This document shows positions 18,079 to 26,613 of a DNA stretch of 34,843 bases, piece after piece. A model generated the notes under the pieces. That model was not told the DNA's origin. It searched no databases and was given only the letters and a program-made list of their open reading frames with translations. Numbering within the stretch: position 1 is the first letter of the stretch; the number at the start of each line of letters is the position of its first letter. The DNA is from Marinomonas transparens. Lineage in GTDB: Bacteria; Pseudomonadota; Gammaproteobacteria; Pseudomonadales; Marinomonadaceae. The stretch is from contig NZ_JAEMNX010000033.1 in the NCBI RefSeq assembly GCF_016463975.1, forward strand, positions 1-34,843, given 5' to 3'. Position numbers and translations under genes: made by a program.

Positions 18079-18987
18079 ATGGACACAAATAAACTCATCA
18101 CCCTGCTGCCAGATATGGCGGCATTTGTTGCTGTAGTTGAAACGGGTAGCTTTACCAAAGCGGCGCAGATATTAGGGATTACGCCATCCGGTGTGAGCCG
18201 ACAGGTGTCTCGTATGGAAAGTGCGCTATCGGCTGTGCTGATAGAGCGTACAACACGCAGGCAAACCACGACCTTGGTGGGCATGGCCGTATATGAGCAA
18301 TGTCGTAATATGCTCGACAGCGCAAAAGAGGCGGTGCAGGCATCGGAAAGTAACGCGACAGAAGCCAAAGGTCGTTTGCGAATTGCCGCGCCAAAAGCCT
18401 TTGCCAAGCAAGTATTAGAGCCTTTTTTATTGGAATTCATGAACTCGTATCCGGAGATTTCATTGCAGGTGCAAGTGACGGATTTACGGATTGATCCGGC
18501 TTATCAAGATGTGGACTTGGTGTTTCATGTGGCAGATCAGCCTTATGAGCATTTAGTGTGTAAAACCCTAGGCTCTATACGTTCTGTACTTTGCGCTAGC
18601 CCGACTTATTTAGCGAAGCAGGGCACGCCTCATTCTCCTGAAGATTTGGTTGAGCATGATTGCTTACCCCTTGGTTTTTTTGATGGCGATAATGTTTGGT
18701 CTTTTCAGCAAGGGGCGCGAAAAATGGCCGTTACGGTAGGTGGGCGTTACATTAATAACCATTCGGAAATGCGTTTAAAAGGAGTGAAACAAGATTTAGG
18801 TATTGGGTTGTTTCCCGATTTTGTGGTGCGGGACTCGCTGAAAAGTGGTGAGGTGATTGAGGTGTTAACAGACTGGCAACTTAATAGCGACTTTCAAGGC
18901 GGTGTTCATATGCAGTTTCCCGCCATGCGTTTTATGCCTAATAAACTGCGCGTTTTTATCGACTTTATGGAAAGCCGATGGGCTTAG
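18079..18987 (+). CDS. LysR-family transcriptional regulator
   Basis: The 302-residue protein has a winged helix-turn-helix at about residues 10-65 (AFVAVVETGSFTKAAQILGI, then SGVSRQVSRMESAL and LIERTTRR) and a LysR substrate-binding domain from about residue 90. It sits divergent to the EamA exporter, so autoregulation and control of the exporter are the likely roles. The inducer is unknown. Confidence 0.92.
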   Translation: MDTNKLITLLPDMAAFVAVVETGSFTKAAQILGITPSGVSRQVSRMESALSAVLIERTTRRQTTTLVGMAVYEQCRNMLDSAKEAVQASESNATEAKGRLRIAAPKAFAKQVLEPFLLEFMNSYPEISLQVQVTDLRIDPAYQDVDLVFHVADQPYEHLVCKTLGSIRSVLCASPTYLAKQGTPHSPEDLVEHDCLPLGFFDGDNVWSFQQGARKMAVTVGGRYINNHSEMRLKGVKQDLGIGLFPDFVVRDSLKSGEVIEVLTDWQLNSDFQGGVHMQFPAMRFMPNKLRVFIDFMESRWA

Positions 18988-19004
18988 GGTACTAACAGCA
19001 TAAG

Positions 19005-19046
19005 GTTATTAAGGGAGGTTAAACCTCCCTTAATAACGCATTTTTT
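19005..19046 (+). terminator. strong intrinsic terminator between convergent genes
   Basis: The 16-bp perfect arms GTTATTAAGGGAGGTT (19005-19020) and AACCTCCCTTAATAAC (19022-19037) are followed by GCATTTTTT. The T-run is on the plus strand, so it best serves the LysR gene. The hairpin may also stop transcripts of the convergent isonitrile operon. Confidence 0.85.
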
Positions 19047-19050
19047 ATTG

Positions 19051-20922
19051 CTAGCTGGCTTGGTGGAGTTCCACTCTATTATAAGGCTGCCATGGTGAAT
19101 TGACTGAATTTGGCTGCAATTGCATGTGCCACAGTTCATTATTGCCATTCAATGCCACCATGCTCTGTAGGGTGGTGTGATTGTTAAACAGCATCAAGTC
19201 TCCTTCTGTGACGTGATAACGAATACAGACTCTGGGGTCCATACAGATTTCTAGTAAGCGGGCTTCTAGTGTCTGACAGTCCGTATAAGCGGGTGAGGTT
19301 TCAATGCTGGTCTGATGGGCTGGCAAAGGTTCTAGCGCATGACCTTGATGACCGCTTTTCCACCAACGTAGGGTCTCTTGACGAGTCTGTGGACATTGAA
19401 TGATTAGCGGATGGGTGTTACTTACCGTGCCGAGATGATTTTCTTCTAGTTCATACTTCAGACTTGTCTGGCGCAATTTTTCACGTTCTTGACCATCTAT
19501 TATTAAACCTGCTAGTACGGAATCTATGACGACATTGCTGGCTTCAGGGTTCTGATTCGTGTCGTTACGATGGCTGTACAGGGCGAATTCATGGGGCGTG
19601 AAATCTTCATAAGCATATTTGCTTGGATGAATGCCCATATAAGTGGGTGGACAGACCAAGTTCCAGTCGATCGCTAAACTGGCGGTTGATTTTGCTGCGT
19701 TTGAGAGGGAAGCCGGCGGAGTGATTTTATTAAGCTGACCAAATTGCCAAGGAACGATAGCGCCACGACGGCTATACCAGGCCTCCATTTGTGCGGGTTC
19801 AGATAGGGCTTGAAACCCTCTTAAAGTGACGGTACCAAATTCTTTAACGAGTTGGTTTAAATCTTTCTGGTTTAGCAGCGTAATGGGTAATGTCGAGTCG
19901 CTGGACTCTAGAATCAAACCGAATTTTTCATTTTGTAATCTGGCGCGTATTTTTGTTAGCTGTGGTGCAAGTTCGGCGCTGGCCGTCAGTTTTATTAGAC
20001 ACCATGGTTGGTCTTCATAGCTTACAGGGATAACACCGTGTTTTTTCAGGTGCTGTTCATGAGCATCGACTAAGAAGTTGCCACTGTGGGCATCAAACAT
20101 CATGGTGCTGTGCCAAGGGGTTTTGAACCTAGGTTCATCAAACAAATAGAGGGAATATTTTTTCCCTATCATTGGGTGTTCATGGATGCTCAAGCGAATA
20201 CAGTCAGCAAACTTTTGCTGTAAGAAGTTATCTAACGCTTTGCCTTGTACCATCATGCCTTTGGCCATTTCGGCAAGGCGTTTACGACCTGCTTTATGGG
20301 AAAATTTGGCTAAGATATGTTGTTGATCTTGGGACATGAATTTCTTTAAACCCAGATAGGTATTATTCATTTTGTTGTTTCTGAGTTTGAGCTCTGAAAA
20401 ATTCTGCTCGTAGTCTTTGTCACCAAATTTGTCTTTTAACGCGGTAAAGTATTCTGTATCACTGATGCCATCGAATTCCTCAAAATCTTCAAAGTTGACT
20501 ATTTTCAGCGAATCACTGGCGTTCATTCGACCCACCATTTTCTTTAAGCCATCCGCATAATCATAGTGGTGGGCCAGGTCAACAGAAATGTAGTCGGAAA
20601 AGGTGTGGTAGTCAGAAAAAACATAGAAGGAGACACCGGGGTCATAGATGGCTTGAATGTCGCGAATGGTGCCGACAAACTTTCTAAGCACTAGGTATTC
20701 GCCAATGTCAGGATTATGCCCTAGTACTTTATTGAGGTTATTGGTTTTGCAAGGAAAGGCCGGCAGCAACAATTGAATTTTTTTTCTGTCATAAACAAAG
20801 TGACGTATTTTTTCTTTTAGTTTTACCAAGCCTTCAAAGCTGGCATCGGACTGGGCAATTAATTGGCTGAGTAGGATAAAAGATATTTTTTCTACCGCTT
20901 CTTCATATTGTATATTGTTCAT
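19051..20922 (-). CDS. isonitrile synthase (PvcA/IsnA family) fused to a dioxygenase-like domain
   Basis: In this 623-residue protein about residues 1-320 match the DIT1/PvcA isonitrile synthase family, which converts the amino group of Tyr or Trp to an isonitrile using ribulose 5-phosphate. Visible landmarks are LLPAFPCKTNNLNKVLG, DPGVSFYVFSDYHTFSDY, RLSIHEH and the TPWHST stretch. From about residue 360 the protein resembles TauD/PvcB Fe(II)/2-oxoglutarate dioxygenases (GTVTLRGFQAL; EGDLMLFNNHTTLQ near the end). In that domain the expected metal motif H-x-D appears as H451-R-N453, the distal His is Gln (Q586), and the cosubstrate Arg is missing. It is therefore probably inactive as an oxygenase. 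ATG 20922 was chosen because AAGGGAA precedes it; an open frame runs further upstream but overlaps the monooxygenase gene. It is the last gene of a three-gene operon. Tyr versus Trp cannot be decided from sequence. Confidence 0.78.
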   Translation of the reverse strand: MNNIQYEEAVEKISFILLSQLIAQSDASFEGLVKLKEKIRHFVYDRKKIQLLLPAFPCKTNNLNKVLGHNPDIGEYLVLRKFVGTIRDIQAIYDPGVSFYVFSDYHTFSDYISVDLAHHYDYADGLKKMVGRMNASDSLKIVNFEDFEEFDGISDTEYFTALKDKFGDKDYEQNFSELKLRNNKMNNTYLGLKKFMSQDQQHILAKFSHKAGRKRLAEMAKGMMVQGKALDNFLQQKFADCIRLSIHEHPMIGKKYSLYLFDEPRFKTPWHSTMMFDAHSGNFLVDAHEQHLKKHGVIPVSYEDQPWCLIKLTASAELAPQLTKIRARLQNEKFGLILESSDSTLPITLLNQKDLNQLVKEFGTVTLRGFQALSEPAQMEAWYSRRGAIVPWQFGQLNKITPPASLSNAAKSTASLAIDWNLVCPPTYMGIHPSKYAYEDFTPHEFALYSHRNDTNQNPEASNVVIDSVLAGLIIDGQEREKLRQTSLKYELEENHLGTVSNTHPLIIQCPQTRQETLRWWKSGHQGHALEPLPAHQTSIETSPAYTDCQTLEARLLEICMDPRVCIRYHVTEGDLMLFNNHTTLQSMVALNGNNELWHMQLQPNSVNSPWQPYNRVELHQAS

Positions 20923-20965
20923 AACTATTCCCTTAGTTTTGATAACACCATGTGGTTTGTTTTTC

Positions 20966-22471
20966 TTAAGCAACTTCTGTAACGGCTTTTTTATTTTTGA
21001 GAGATTTAGTAGAAGTCTCAATAGTCTCATTGCTCTCAAATGTCTCAATGAGTTCGTTTAAATAAGTTACTTCCGTTATGGATTTAATATAAGCGTCTGG
21101 TCGAACTAAAATGGCTTGGTTTATATATTCTATATTTTTCGCCCAATGGAATATTTGATTTTTATTTGAGTGGATTTGAATGACTTCGATGTGGTCAGGC
21201 ACGCTGATTGTGATTTCATCGTCGGTGAAAACGAATAGGGTATATTTAGAATAGTTCAACAGAGAATACAGTCGAGTCTGTTTGTTTCCATCAAAAATTT
21301 CGCAGTCAAAGAGGCGGGAACCTTCTAGTCCAGACTCGCTATAGCGAATGCCCATTCCGGTAATATTACCGGCGCGCTTTTCGACGATTTTTAGGTAGTC
21401 TTGAGCATGGGTTCCGGTGGCTGAATACTTGGTTGAGCGTACCAATTCGCCGGAACTTTCAATCACACTTCGGGCAACGGGTTGTCGCTCGCTCTCATAA
21501 CTTTGTAGTAGCGCTGGGGGAGCCTGATGCTGGATGACCATGTTGAGCTTCCAGATCAGATTGAAGGCATCGGCAAGGCCTGTGTTGAGGCCTTGTCCAC
21601 CATTCACTGAGTGGATATGTGAGGCGTCACCAGCAAGAAAGACCTTATCTTCTACCAAGAATTGTTCGGCAACGGACTCTTTTACCGAGAATTGCGAAAA
21701 CCAAACCACCTCTTTGAAGCTCAAGGTATGTGGTCGCATCGCACGATTAATTTTGGCGACGGCCTCTTCTTGGGTGAAATCTGTGGTGTCCATTCGGATG
21801 TAAAATCTGTCTATGTTGCCTTCCCTTGGGATCCACGCAACATCTGAGGTTTCCGCTTGGAAAACAATAATTTCCGGTACCTTGGGGAAGTCGGTTGCTA
21901 AGACACCATCGATGACCGCCCAAGTGATTTCTGGGCGAATAATGTTAAAAGGCACATTAAAGTGCTTACGAACAAAAGACTGTGAACCATCGGCACCGAT
22001 TACAAAGCGCGACTGGATCGTTTCTCCATTGCTTAGCTTAGTTAGGCACCCAGCATCGTTTAATTGAATATCGTCCACCGAGGTGGCGCGTTGAACACCC
22101 GCTTGCATCGCTGTCAGTTTTTTGTCCAATAATTGTTCAATAAAGGATTGTCCTATCATCAAAAAGTGCTTGTGGAAGCATCCTTCAAGCTCTTCCCACC
22201 AAGAGGATTGTCGCGATAGGAATTTGCCATCGGCCCAAATAGAGCTGGTATTGCACGGTTTACCTAGGGGATAAAGCTCCTCAAATAAATCCGCCACCTC
22301 TAGTAATTGTAAGGTGCGGGCATTCAATGCATCCGCTCTACCGACTTGTAAGGGGCCGTCCGACTTATCAATAATCATGCTACTCAGGCCGCAACGCTTA
22401 GCGAGATAATGGCACATTAGTCCAACGGGACCGGCGCCTATGATGGCAATATCTGTGGTATGTGTATTCAT
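20966..22471 (-). CDS. FAD-dependent aromatic-ring-type monooxygenase
   Basis: The 501-residue flavoprotein is of the PheA/TfdB (UbiH-like) class. It shows the FAD-binding GAGPVGL motif (12-18) with acidic residue D35 after the second strand, the middle DG motif (GADGSQSFVRKHF), and the FAD motif VFLAGDASHIHSVNGGQGLN followed by TGLADAFNLIWKL. The C-terminal 110 residues look like the thioredoxin-fold tail of phenol hydroxylases. Its start overlaps the dioxygenase stop by 4 nt (ATGA), and the isonitrile synthase gene begins 43 nt downstream. It probably hydroxylates or epoxidises an aromatic isonitrile intermediate; the substrate is inferred from context only. Confidence 0.85.
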   Translation of the reverse strand: MNTHTTDIAIIGAGPVGLMCHYLAKRCGLSSMIIDKSDGPLQVGRADALNARTLQLLEVADLFEELYPLGKPCNTSSIWADGKFLSRQSSWWEELEGCFHKHFLMIGQSFIEQLLDKKLTAMQAGVQRATSVDDIQLNDAGCLTKLSNGETIQSRFVIGADGSQSFVRKHFNVPFNIIRPEITWAVIDGVLATDFPKVPEIIVFQAETSDVAWIPREGNIDRFYIRMDTTDFTQEEAVAKINRAMRPHTLSFKEVVWFSQFSVKESVAEQFLVEDKVFLAGDASHIHSVNGGQGLNTGLADAFNLIWKLNMVIQHQAPPALLQSYESERQPVARSVIESSGELVRSTKYSATGTHAQDYLKIVEKRAGNITGMGIRYSESGLEGSRLFDCEIFDGNKQTRLYSLLNYSKYTLFVFTDDEITISVPDHIEVIQIHSNKNQIFHWAKNIEYINQAILVRPDAYIKSITEVTYLNELIETFESNETIETSTKSLKNKKAVTEVA

Positions 22472-23301
22472 TGATAAGACTCCAAACTAGGGTTATCGAC
22501 AGGTGGGTTGCTTAATACTTGAACGCGGCGTAGGTGACGATGAGACTGGGTGATAAAGGCTTCTCGGCCATGCAGCAGAGAAAAATTGTCACAGATCACC
22601 ACGTCTCCCGTTTGCCATTCATGGGCGTAAAAATTTTGTGGGTCATACAGAGCCTGACGTAAGCTGGCATGAAGCAATTCAACTTCTTCTGCTTCGATAC
22701 CGGTAAAGTTAAGGTCTGGAGGGTTAACAAAGTCGCCTTTTTCTTCAATGTGTGGCTCGTTATAACGAATCACAAGATGTTCTCTTTGCGGGTGTTTGGT
22801 GATGATGGGAGACACGGTTTTACTGTTGTAAAACGACATTTTCCTGTGGTAATTACCGGTGGTTTTTTTCCAAAGTGAGACGTGTTCTTCTGGGGCATTT
22901 TTTAGGGCGAGCAGGGTGTTTGAAAAAGTGGTTCTTCCTCCTTGTCCTGCTTGAGGAGCTTTAACGCATTGAAATATTTGATATTCGGGGACTTGAGGTC
23001 GATACATGCCATCCCAGTGTAGTGGCATATAGCTGTTATCAAAAATGTGATCTTCGGGTTCATCTTGCTGAATCAGTTCGAGCACTTTGCCAAATGGCCA
23101 AAGGCTGACTTCGCCCCAGTTTTCACAATACTCAGCGAATTTATCAGCGCTATCGAAGGCATCGAATCCTCTTAATAAAATCAGATGTTCTTGATGAAAA
23201 AATTGTTTTAGCTCCTTTATATTGAGAGCCTCTATATTAGTATCACTTTTGGGAGTTATGAGTACGCCATAGGGTTTAAGATAGGTAATTTCACAATCCA
23301 T
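22468..23301 (-). CDS. TauD/PvcB-type Fe(II)/2-oxoglutarate dioxygenase
   Basis: The 277-residue enzyme keeps all expected catalytic elements: the H95-W-D97 metal motif in YMPLHWDGMY, distal His H244 in NFSLLHGRE, and the 2-oxoglutarate-binding Arg in HLRRVQV (R258 or R259). GRTTF follows the first motif as usual. PvcB/IsnB relatives desaturate the isonitrile made by PvcA, giving vinyl isonitriles. As the first gene of the operon, with an intact site, it is the likely active partner of the synthase at 19051, whose own dioxygenase domain looks dead. Its product could also be another amino-acid-derived metabolite. Confidence 0.82.
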   Translation of the reverse strand: MDCEITYLKPYGVLITPKSDTNIEALNIKELKQFFHQEHLILLRGFDAFDSADKFAEYCENWGEVSLWPFGKVLELIQQDEPEDHIFDNSYMPLHWDGMYRPQVPEYQIFQCVKAPQAGQGGRTTFSNTLLALKNAPEEHVSLWKKTTGNYHRKMSFYNSKTVSPIITKHPQREHLVIRYNEPHIEEKGDFVNPPDLNFTGIEAEEVELLHASLRQALYDPQNFYAHEWQTGDVVICDNFSLLHGREAFITQSHRHLRRVQVLSNPPVDNPSLESYQ

Positions 23302-23558
23302 ACTACATTCCTTTATAGATAGACGTTAATTTTAATTGGTTTGATTTTTCATATGAAAGTAAGCGTTTATTTATCTCCTTTAAATATGCTTAATAATAAT
23401 TTGTTGAAAATGAATGGATAAAATTAATTTTCAATTGGCCTTTGTTTTTTTTGTGATCATAATCAATTTTCTCTCATTGACTATCAATTATGTATTTAAA
23501 TTCGGATGTCGACTAGAGAGTAAAAAAGGAACAGAGAGTTATTGATAAGGGAACAGTC
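23302..23558. promoter_or_regulatory. divergent promoter region of isonitrile operon and LysR gene
   Basis: This 257-bp, very AT-rich gap separates divergent starts. ATTGA-CTA-TCAAT at 23476-23488 is a short palindrome of LysR-box form. No -35/-10 pair is assigned with confidence. Shared control by the LysR protein at 23559 is inferred from layout. Confidence 0.4.
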
Positions 23559-24449
23559 ATGTTAAATGAGTTTAAAAAAATCGCCATATTCAACAAGGTA
23601 GTTGAATGTGGCTCTTTTACTAAGGCAGGGCAGCTGCTGAGCTTACCGAAATCGAAAGTGAGTGAGCAGATTACCGCCCTGGAAACTATTCTAAATGTTC
23701 GGTTATTGCACCGCACAACGCGAAAGATCAATCTCACTACAGAGGGTTGCACCTTCTATCATTACAGTAATGGATTGAACAAGGTGGCAGAGGACGCCTT
23801 TCGTTCCGTGAATCACTTATCTTCAGAAGTGTCAGGCATCATTCGAATCAGTACTACCATCGACTTCGGCACTTTTATACTGAATCCGCTTATTGCTCGA
23901 TTTTCCGCACAATACCCCAATGTGGTATTTGATGTTGACCTGAATGATGCGATTGAAAGTCCAGTGGAAGAAAATCTGGATTTGGTATTACGCATTGGCG
24001 AAATGAAGAATTCATCATTGGTGGGGCGTGTGTTAGCGCCTTTTATGTTGGGAATGTATGCCAGCCAAGGTTACTTGAATAAAACGCCCTTGATAACCAC
24101 TCCAGAGGATATTCAACATCATAGTTGGATTTCTCTTTCTCGGACGAGTTTACCTAATGATGTTGTCACCTTGAGGGATCAACGGGGAGAAAAGCAGCAA
24201 ATTAGAACCCATCCTAAGCATGTCTGTAATTCCCCATTGGGGGTGATGTCCATGGTAAGGGAAGGTATGGGCGTTGGACTGATCGCGAGTTTTTTGGCTG
24301 AAGAAATTAATGACCCGAGCTTAGTCCGATTGTTCCCCGATTTTTATATGCAAGGCTTAAGCGTCAATATTCTTTACCCAAGTCGAAAAAACATGCCGCC
24401 CAGAGTGCGTCTATTCATTGATTATCTGATTGAAACGATAAAGGCATAA
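23559..24449 (+). CDS. LysR-family regulator, likely of the isonitrile operon
   Basis: The 296-residue protein has an N-terminal winged helix-turn-helix (about residues 8-62: VVECGSFTKAGQLL, KSKVSEQITALET, LLHRTTRKINLT) and a LysR effector domain (about 88-293). It is transcribed away from the isonitrile operon, the usual place for a LysR regulator of such clusters, and converges on trpA. The gap to trpA holds a hairpin, so it does not belong to the trp operon and is not obviously a TrpI. Confidence 0.9.
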   Translation: MLNEFKKIAIFNKVVECGSFTKAGQLLSLPKSKVSEQITALETILNVRLLHRTTRKINLTTEGCTFYHYSNGLNKVAEDAFRSVNHLSSEVSGIIRISTTIDFGTFILNPLIARFSAQYPNVVFDVDLNDAIESPVEENLDLVLRIGEMKNSSLVGRVLAPFMLGMYASQGYLNKTPLITTPEDIQHHSWISLSRTSLPNDVVTLRDQRGEKQQIRTHPKHVCNSPLGVMSMVREGMGVGLIASFLAEEINDPSLVRLFPDFYMQGLSVNILYPSRKNMPPRVRLFIDYLIETIKA

Positions 24450-24467
24450 AGGGAGGTGACGCATAAT

Positions 24468-24504
24468 ACAAGCCCTGTTGATGCAGATAGGCAACAGGGC
24501 TTGT
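24468..24504. terminator. hairpin between convergent LysR gene and trpA
   Basis: The 13-bp perfect arms ACAAGCCCTGTTG (24468-24480) and CAACAGGGCTTGT (24492-24504) have an 11-nt loop. The flanks carry only short T/A runs. Its place between two converging genes suggests a bidirectional terminator. Confidence 0.7.
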
Positions 24505-24511
24505 ACTTTAG

Positions 24512-25300
24512 CTAGTCAGTAAAAAGCGTTTGTAGCAGCTCAACCCCCGCCTCTTGGCCGCCTTGGTTGTAAGCATCCAATAGGGCAGAGCCCAAAATGG
24601 CGATGTCTGCTTTACCCATTAACTGCTCAATGTGCGAGCGTTCCCGCAAGCCAAATCCGACGCCCATAGGGGCACTGGCGTGTTGTTTGATTTGCGCGAG
24701 GTAATCGTCCAGCGGTGTTTTTTGGCTTTTCTCTTCGTGGCTGGAATGACCTGTCACCCCAGAACGTGCCACACAATATAAGAACCCGCTCGATTGTCCG
24801 GCCAGCATGGCAAGGCGGTCTTTCGGTGTAACGGGTGTCACCAACCAAATTGGGTCGATCTTATGGCTAGCGCAAGCCGCTTGATAGCTCGCCGCTTGTT
24901 CGATAGGCAAGTCAGGCAAGATTAAACCTTGGATATTCTCTTCCGCGGCGCGTTTGGCTAGCTTGTCTAAACCAAAGCGATACATGGGATTTAGGTAACT
25001 CATTAAAACAATGCGGCTGTCTGAGTAATCACGGGCCAGTTTGCCAATTTGCGATAAACAGGTGTCTACGTCTAAGTCTTGCTCCAAGGCTTTATGGCAA
25101 GCCGCCACAATGCTAGGGCCATCGGCAACAGGGTCGGAAAAAGGGAACTGCACTTCAATGAAATCCACCCCTTCTTTCATCAGGCGTGCCATCCAATCCA
25201 AACTCTCTTGTACCGTTGGGTAACCGTATACCACATGAGTCATGGATAGAATCGGCTTTTGCTGGCGTTTTTCTTTAATAAAAGCGGCTAACTGGCTCAT
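24512..25300 (-). CDS. trpA: tryptophan synthase alpha chain
   Basis: The 262-residue TIM barrel cleaves indole-3-glycerol phosphate to indole and glyceraldehyde 3-phosphate. The catalytic segment FIEVQFPFSDPVADGP carries both the Glu and the Asp used for catalysis, and the phosphate-binding end VGFGLRERSHIEQL followed by ILGSAL is present. One small deviation is Gln in place of the more common Gly in the IELG-PFSDP motif. It overlaps trpB by 4 nt and ends at the shared hairpin. Confidence 0.96.
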   Translation of the reverse strand: MSQLAAFIKEKRQQKPILSMTHVVYGYPTVQESLDWMARLMKEGVDFIEVQFPFSDPVADGPSIVAACHKALEQDLDVDTCLSQIGKLARDYSDSRIVLMSYLNPMYRFGLDKLAKRAAEENIQGLILPDLPIEQAASYQAACASHKIDPIWLVTPVTPKDRLAMLAGQSSGFLYCVARSGVTGHSSHEEKSQKTPLDDYLAQIKQHASAPMGVGFGLRERSHIEQLMGKADIAILGSALLDAYNQGGQEAGVELLQTLFTD

Positions 25301-26568
25301 GCTTTTTCTCCTGTATTGTTGCTTTTATCCGTAGCGGTCGTTGGGTAGGAGGCAAGGTAATCGGTTAAAAACTGCGGGAAGGTTTCATCTTCTACCGCTT
25401 TGGCCACGTTGAAAATATCCTTATCGCCACGGCCTGAAAGGTTAATCACAATGCGGGATGCCTTCGGTAAATTTGGTGCGTCTTTAAACGCACCGGCTAA
25501 GGCATGGGAAGATTCCAGTGCTGGAATAATGCCTTCTTTTTTCAGCAATAAAGTACAGGCGTTAATGACCTCATCGTCCATGGCATAAGTCATTTTGATT
25601 CGGCCCGTTTCGGCAAGATGCGCAATAATAGGCGATACGCCAACATAATCTAACCCAGCGGCTATGGAATGGGTTTCTTGTAATTGCCCCGCTTTGTCTT
25701 GCAAAAACATAGTGGCAAAACCTTGAGCAATACCTGGCTGACCGAGGTCATGGGACAGGCGAATCGAATGCTCCCCAAGCTCTAGCCCTTTACCGCCAGC
25801 TTCGACACCGACCATTTCCACCTCTTTGTCATCAAGGAAAGGCAAGAACAAACCACAAGCGTTAGAGCCACCACCGACACAGGCATACAAACGATCAGGG
25901 AATTGACCGAACTGCGCCACACTTTGCTCGCGTACTTCATCGCCAATCACCGATTGGAAAAACGCCACCATTTCAGGGAAAGGCGCACAACCACAGGACG
26001 TGCCGATTAGGTAATGGCTTTCCTCATGGCTGGAAGACCAGTCACGCAAGGCTTCATCTAAAGCATCCCGTAGGGTTTGTGCCCCCGTGGTAACCGGCAC
26101 AACCGTCGCACCTAACTGCTTCATCCAAAATACATTCGGGTATTGGCGTTCTATGTCTTTCGCGCCCATATAAATCGTACATTCAAGACCCAAACGCGCC
26201 GCCACAAGAGCCGTGGCAATACCATGTTGGCCAGCGCCCGTTTCGGCAATCACCCGTTTTTTGCCCATGCGTTTCACCAATAAACCTTGGCCAATCACAT
26301 TGTTCATCTTGTGGGCACCACTGTGGTTTAAATCTTCACGCTTTAGGTAAATCTGCGCACCGCCAAAATGTTCGGTCAAGTTTTCGCAATAGGTCAGAGG
26401 CGTCGGGCGGCCAGAAAACTGCTGCCATTGCTTGTGTAATTCAGCGAGAAAGGCTGGGTCGTTCTTGGCTTCTTCAAACGCATTGAGAATTTGTTGTTGG
26501 CTTGAATAAAGGATTTCAGGAATGTAACTACCACCGTATTGTCCGTAGAAACCGTTCTCGCTTTTCAT
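25297..26568 (-). CDS. trpB: tryptophan synthase beta chain
   Basis: The 423-residue PLP enzyme condenses indole with serine. The PLP lysine lies in HSGAHKMNN, the phosphate loop GGGSNACG is present, and the C-terminal NLSGRGDKD is intact. The start at 26568 follows AAGGAAAAC on the minus strand. trpB and trpA form a two-gene operon by overlap. A 13-bp inverted repeat lies just before the ribosome site. No other trp genes are in the window. Confidence 0.97.
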   Translation of the reverse strand: MKSENGFYGQYGGSYIPEILYSSQQQILNAFEEAKNDPAFLAELHKQWQQFSGRPTPLTYCENLTEHFGGAQIYLKREDLNHSGAHKMNNVIGQGLLVKRMGKKRVIAETGAGQHGIATALVAARLGLECTIYMGAKDIERQYPNVFWMKQLGATVVPVTTGAQTLRDALDEALRDWSSSHEESHYLIGTSCGCAPFPEMVAFFQSVIGDEVREQSVAQFGQFPDRLYACVGGGSNACGLFLPFLDDKEVEMVGVEAGGKGLELGEHSIRLSHDLGQPGIAQGFATMFLQDKAGQLQETHSIAAGLDYVGVSPIIAHLAETGRIKMTYAMDDEVINACTLLLKKEGIIPALESSHALAGAFKDAPNLPKASRIVINLSGRGDKDIFNVAKAVEDETFPQFLTDYLASYPTTATDKSNNTGEKA

Positions 26569-26580
26569 TGTGTTTTCCTT

Positions 26581-26613
26581 ATTAAATTAACTATACCGTT
26601 TAGTTAATTTAAT
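26581..26613 (-). promoter_or_regulatory. 13-bp inverted repeat in the trpB leader
   Basis: ATTAAATTAACTA (26581-26593) and TAGTTAATTTAAT (26601-26613) are perfect complements around a 7-nt spacer. The nearest arm ends 13 bp upstream of trpB. It could be a repressor operator or an RNA hairpin. The half-site AACTA is only loosely like a TrpR box, so the binding protein is not named. Confidence 0.55.

Noticed and set aside
20923..21048. Extra 42 residues at the start of the isonitrile synthase frame
   Set aside because: This part overlaps the end of the monooxygenase gene, is a low-complexity Leu/Lys run, and a good ribosome site precedes ATG 20922.
24468..24504. Attenuator or operator linking the LysR gene to trpBA as a TrpI pair
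   Set aside because: The LysR gene converges on trpA instead of diverging from trpB, and the hairpin lies between the 3' ends, as expected for a terminator.
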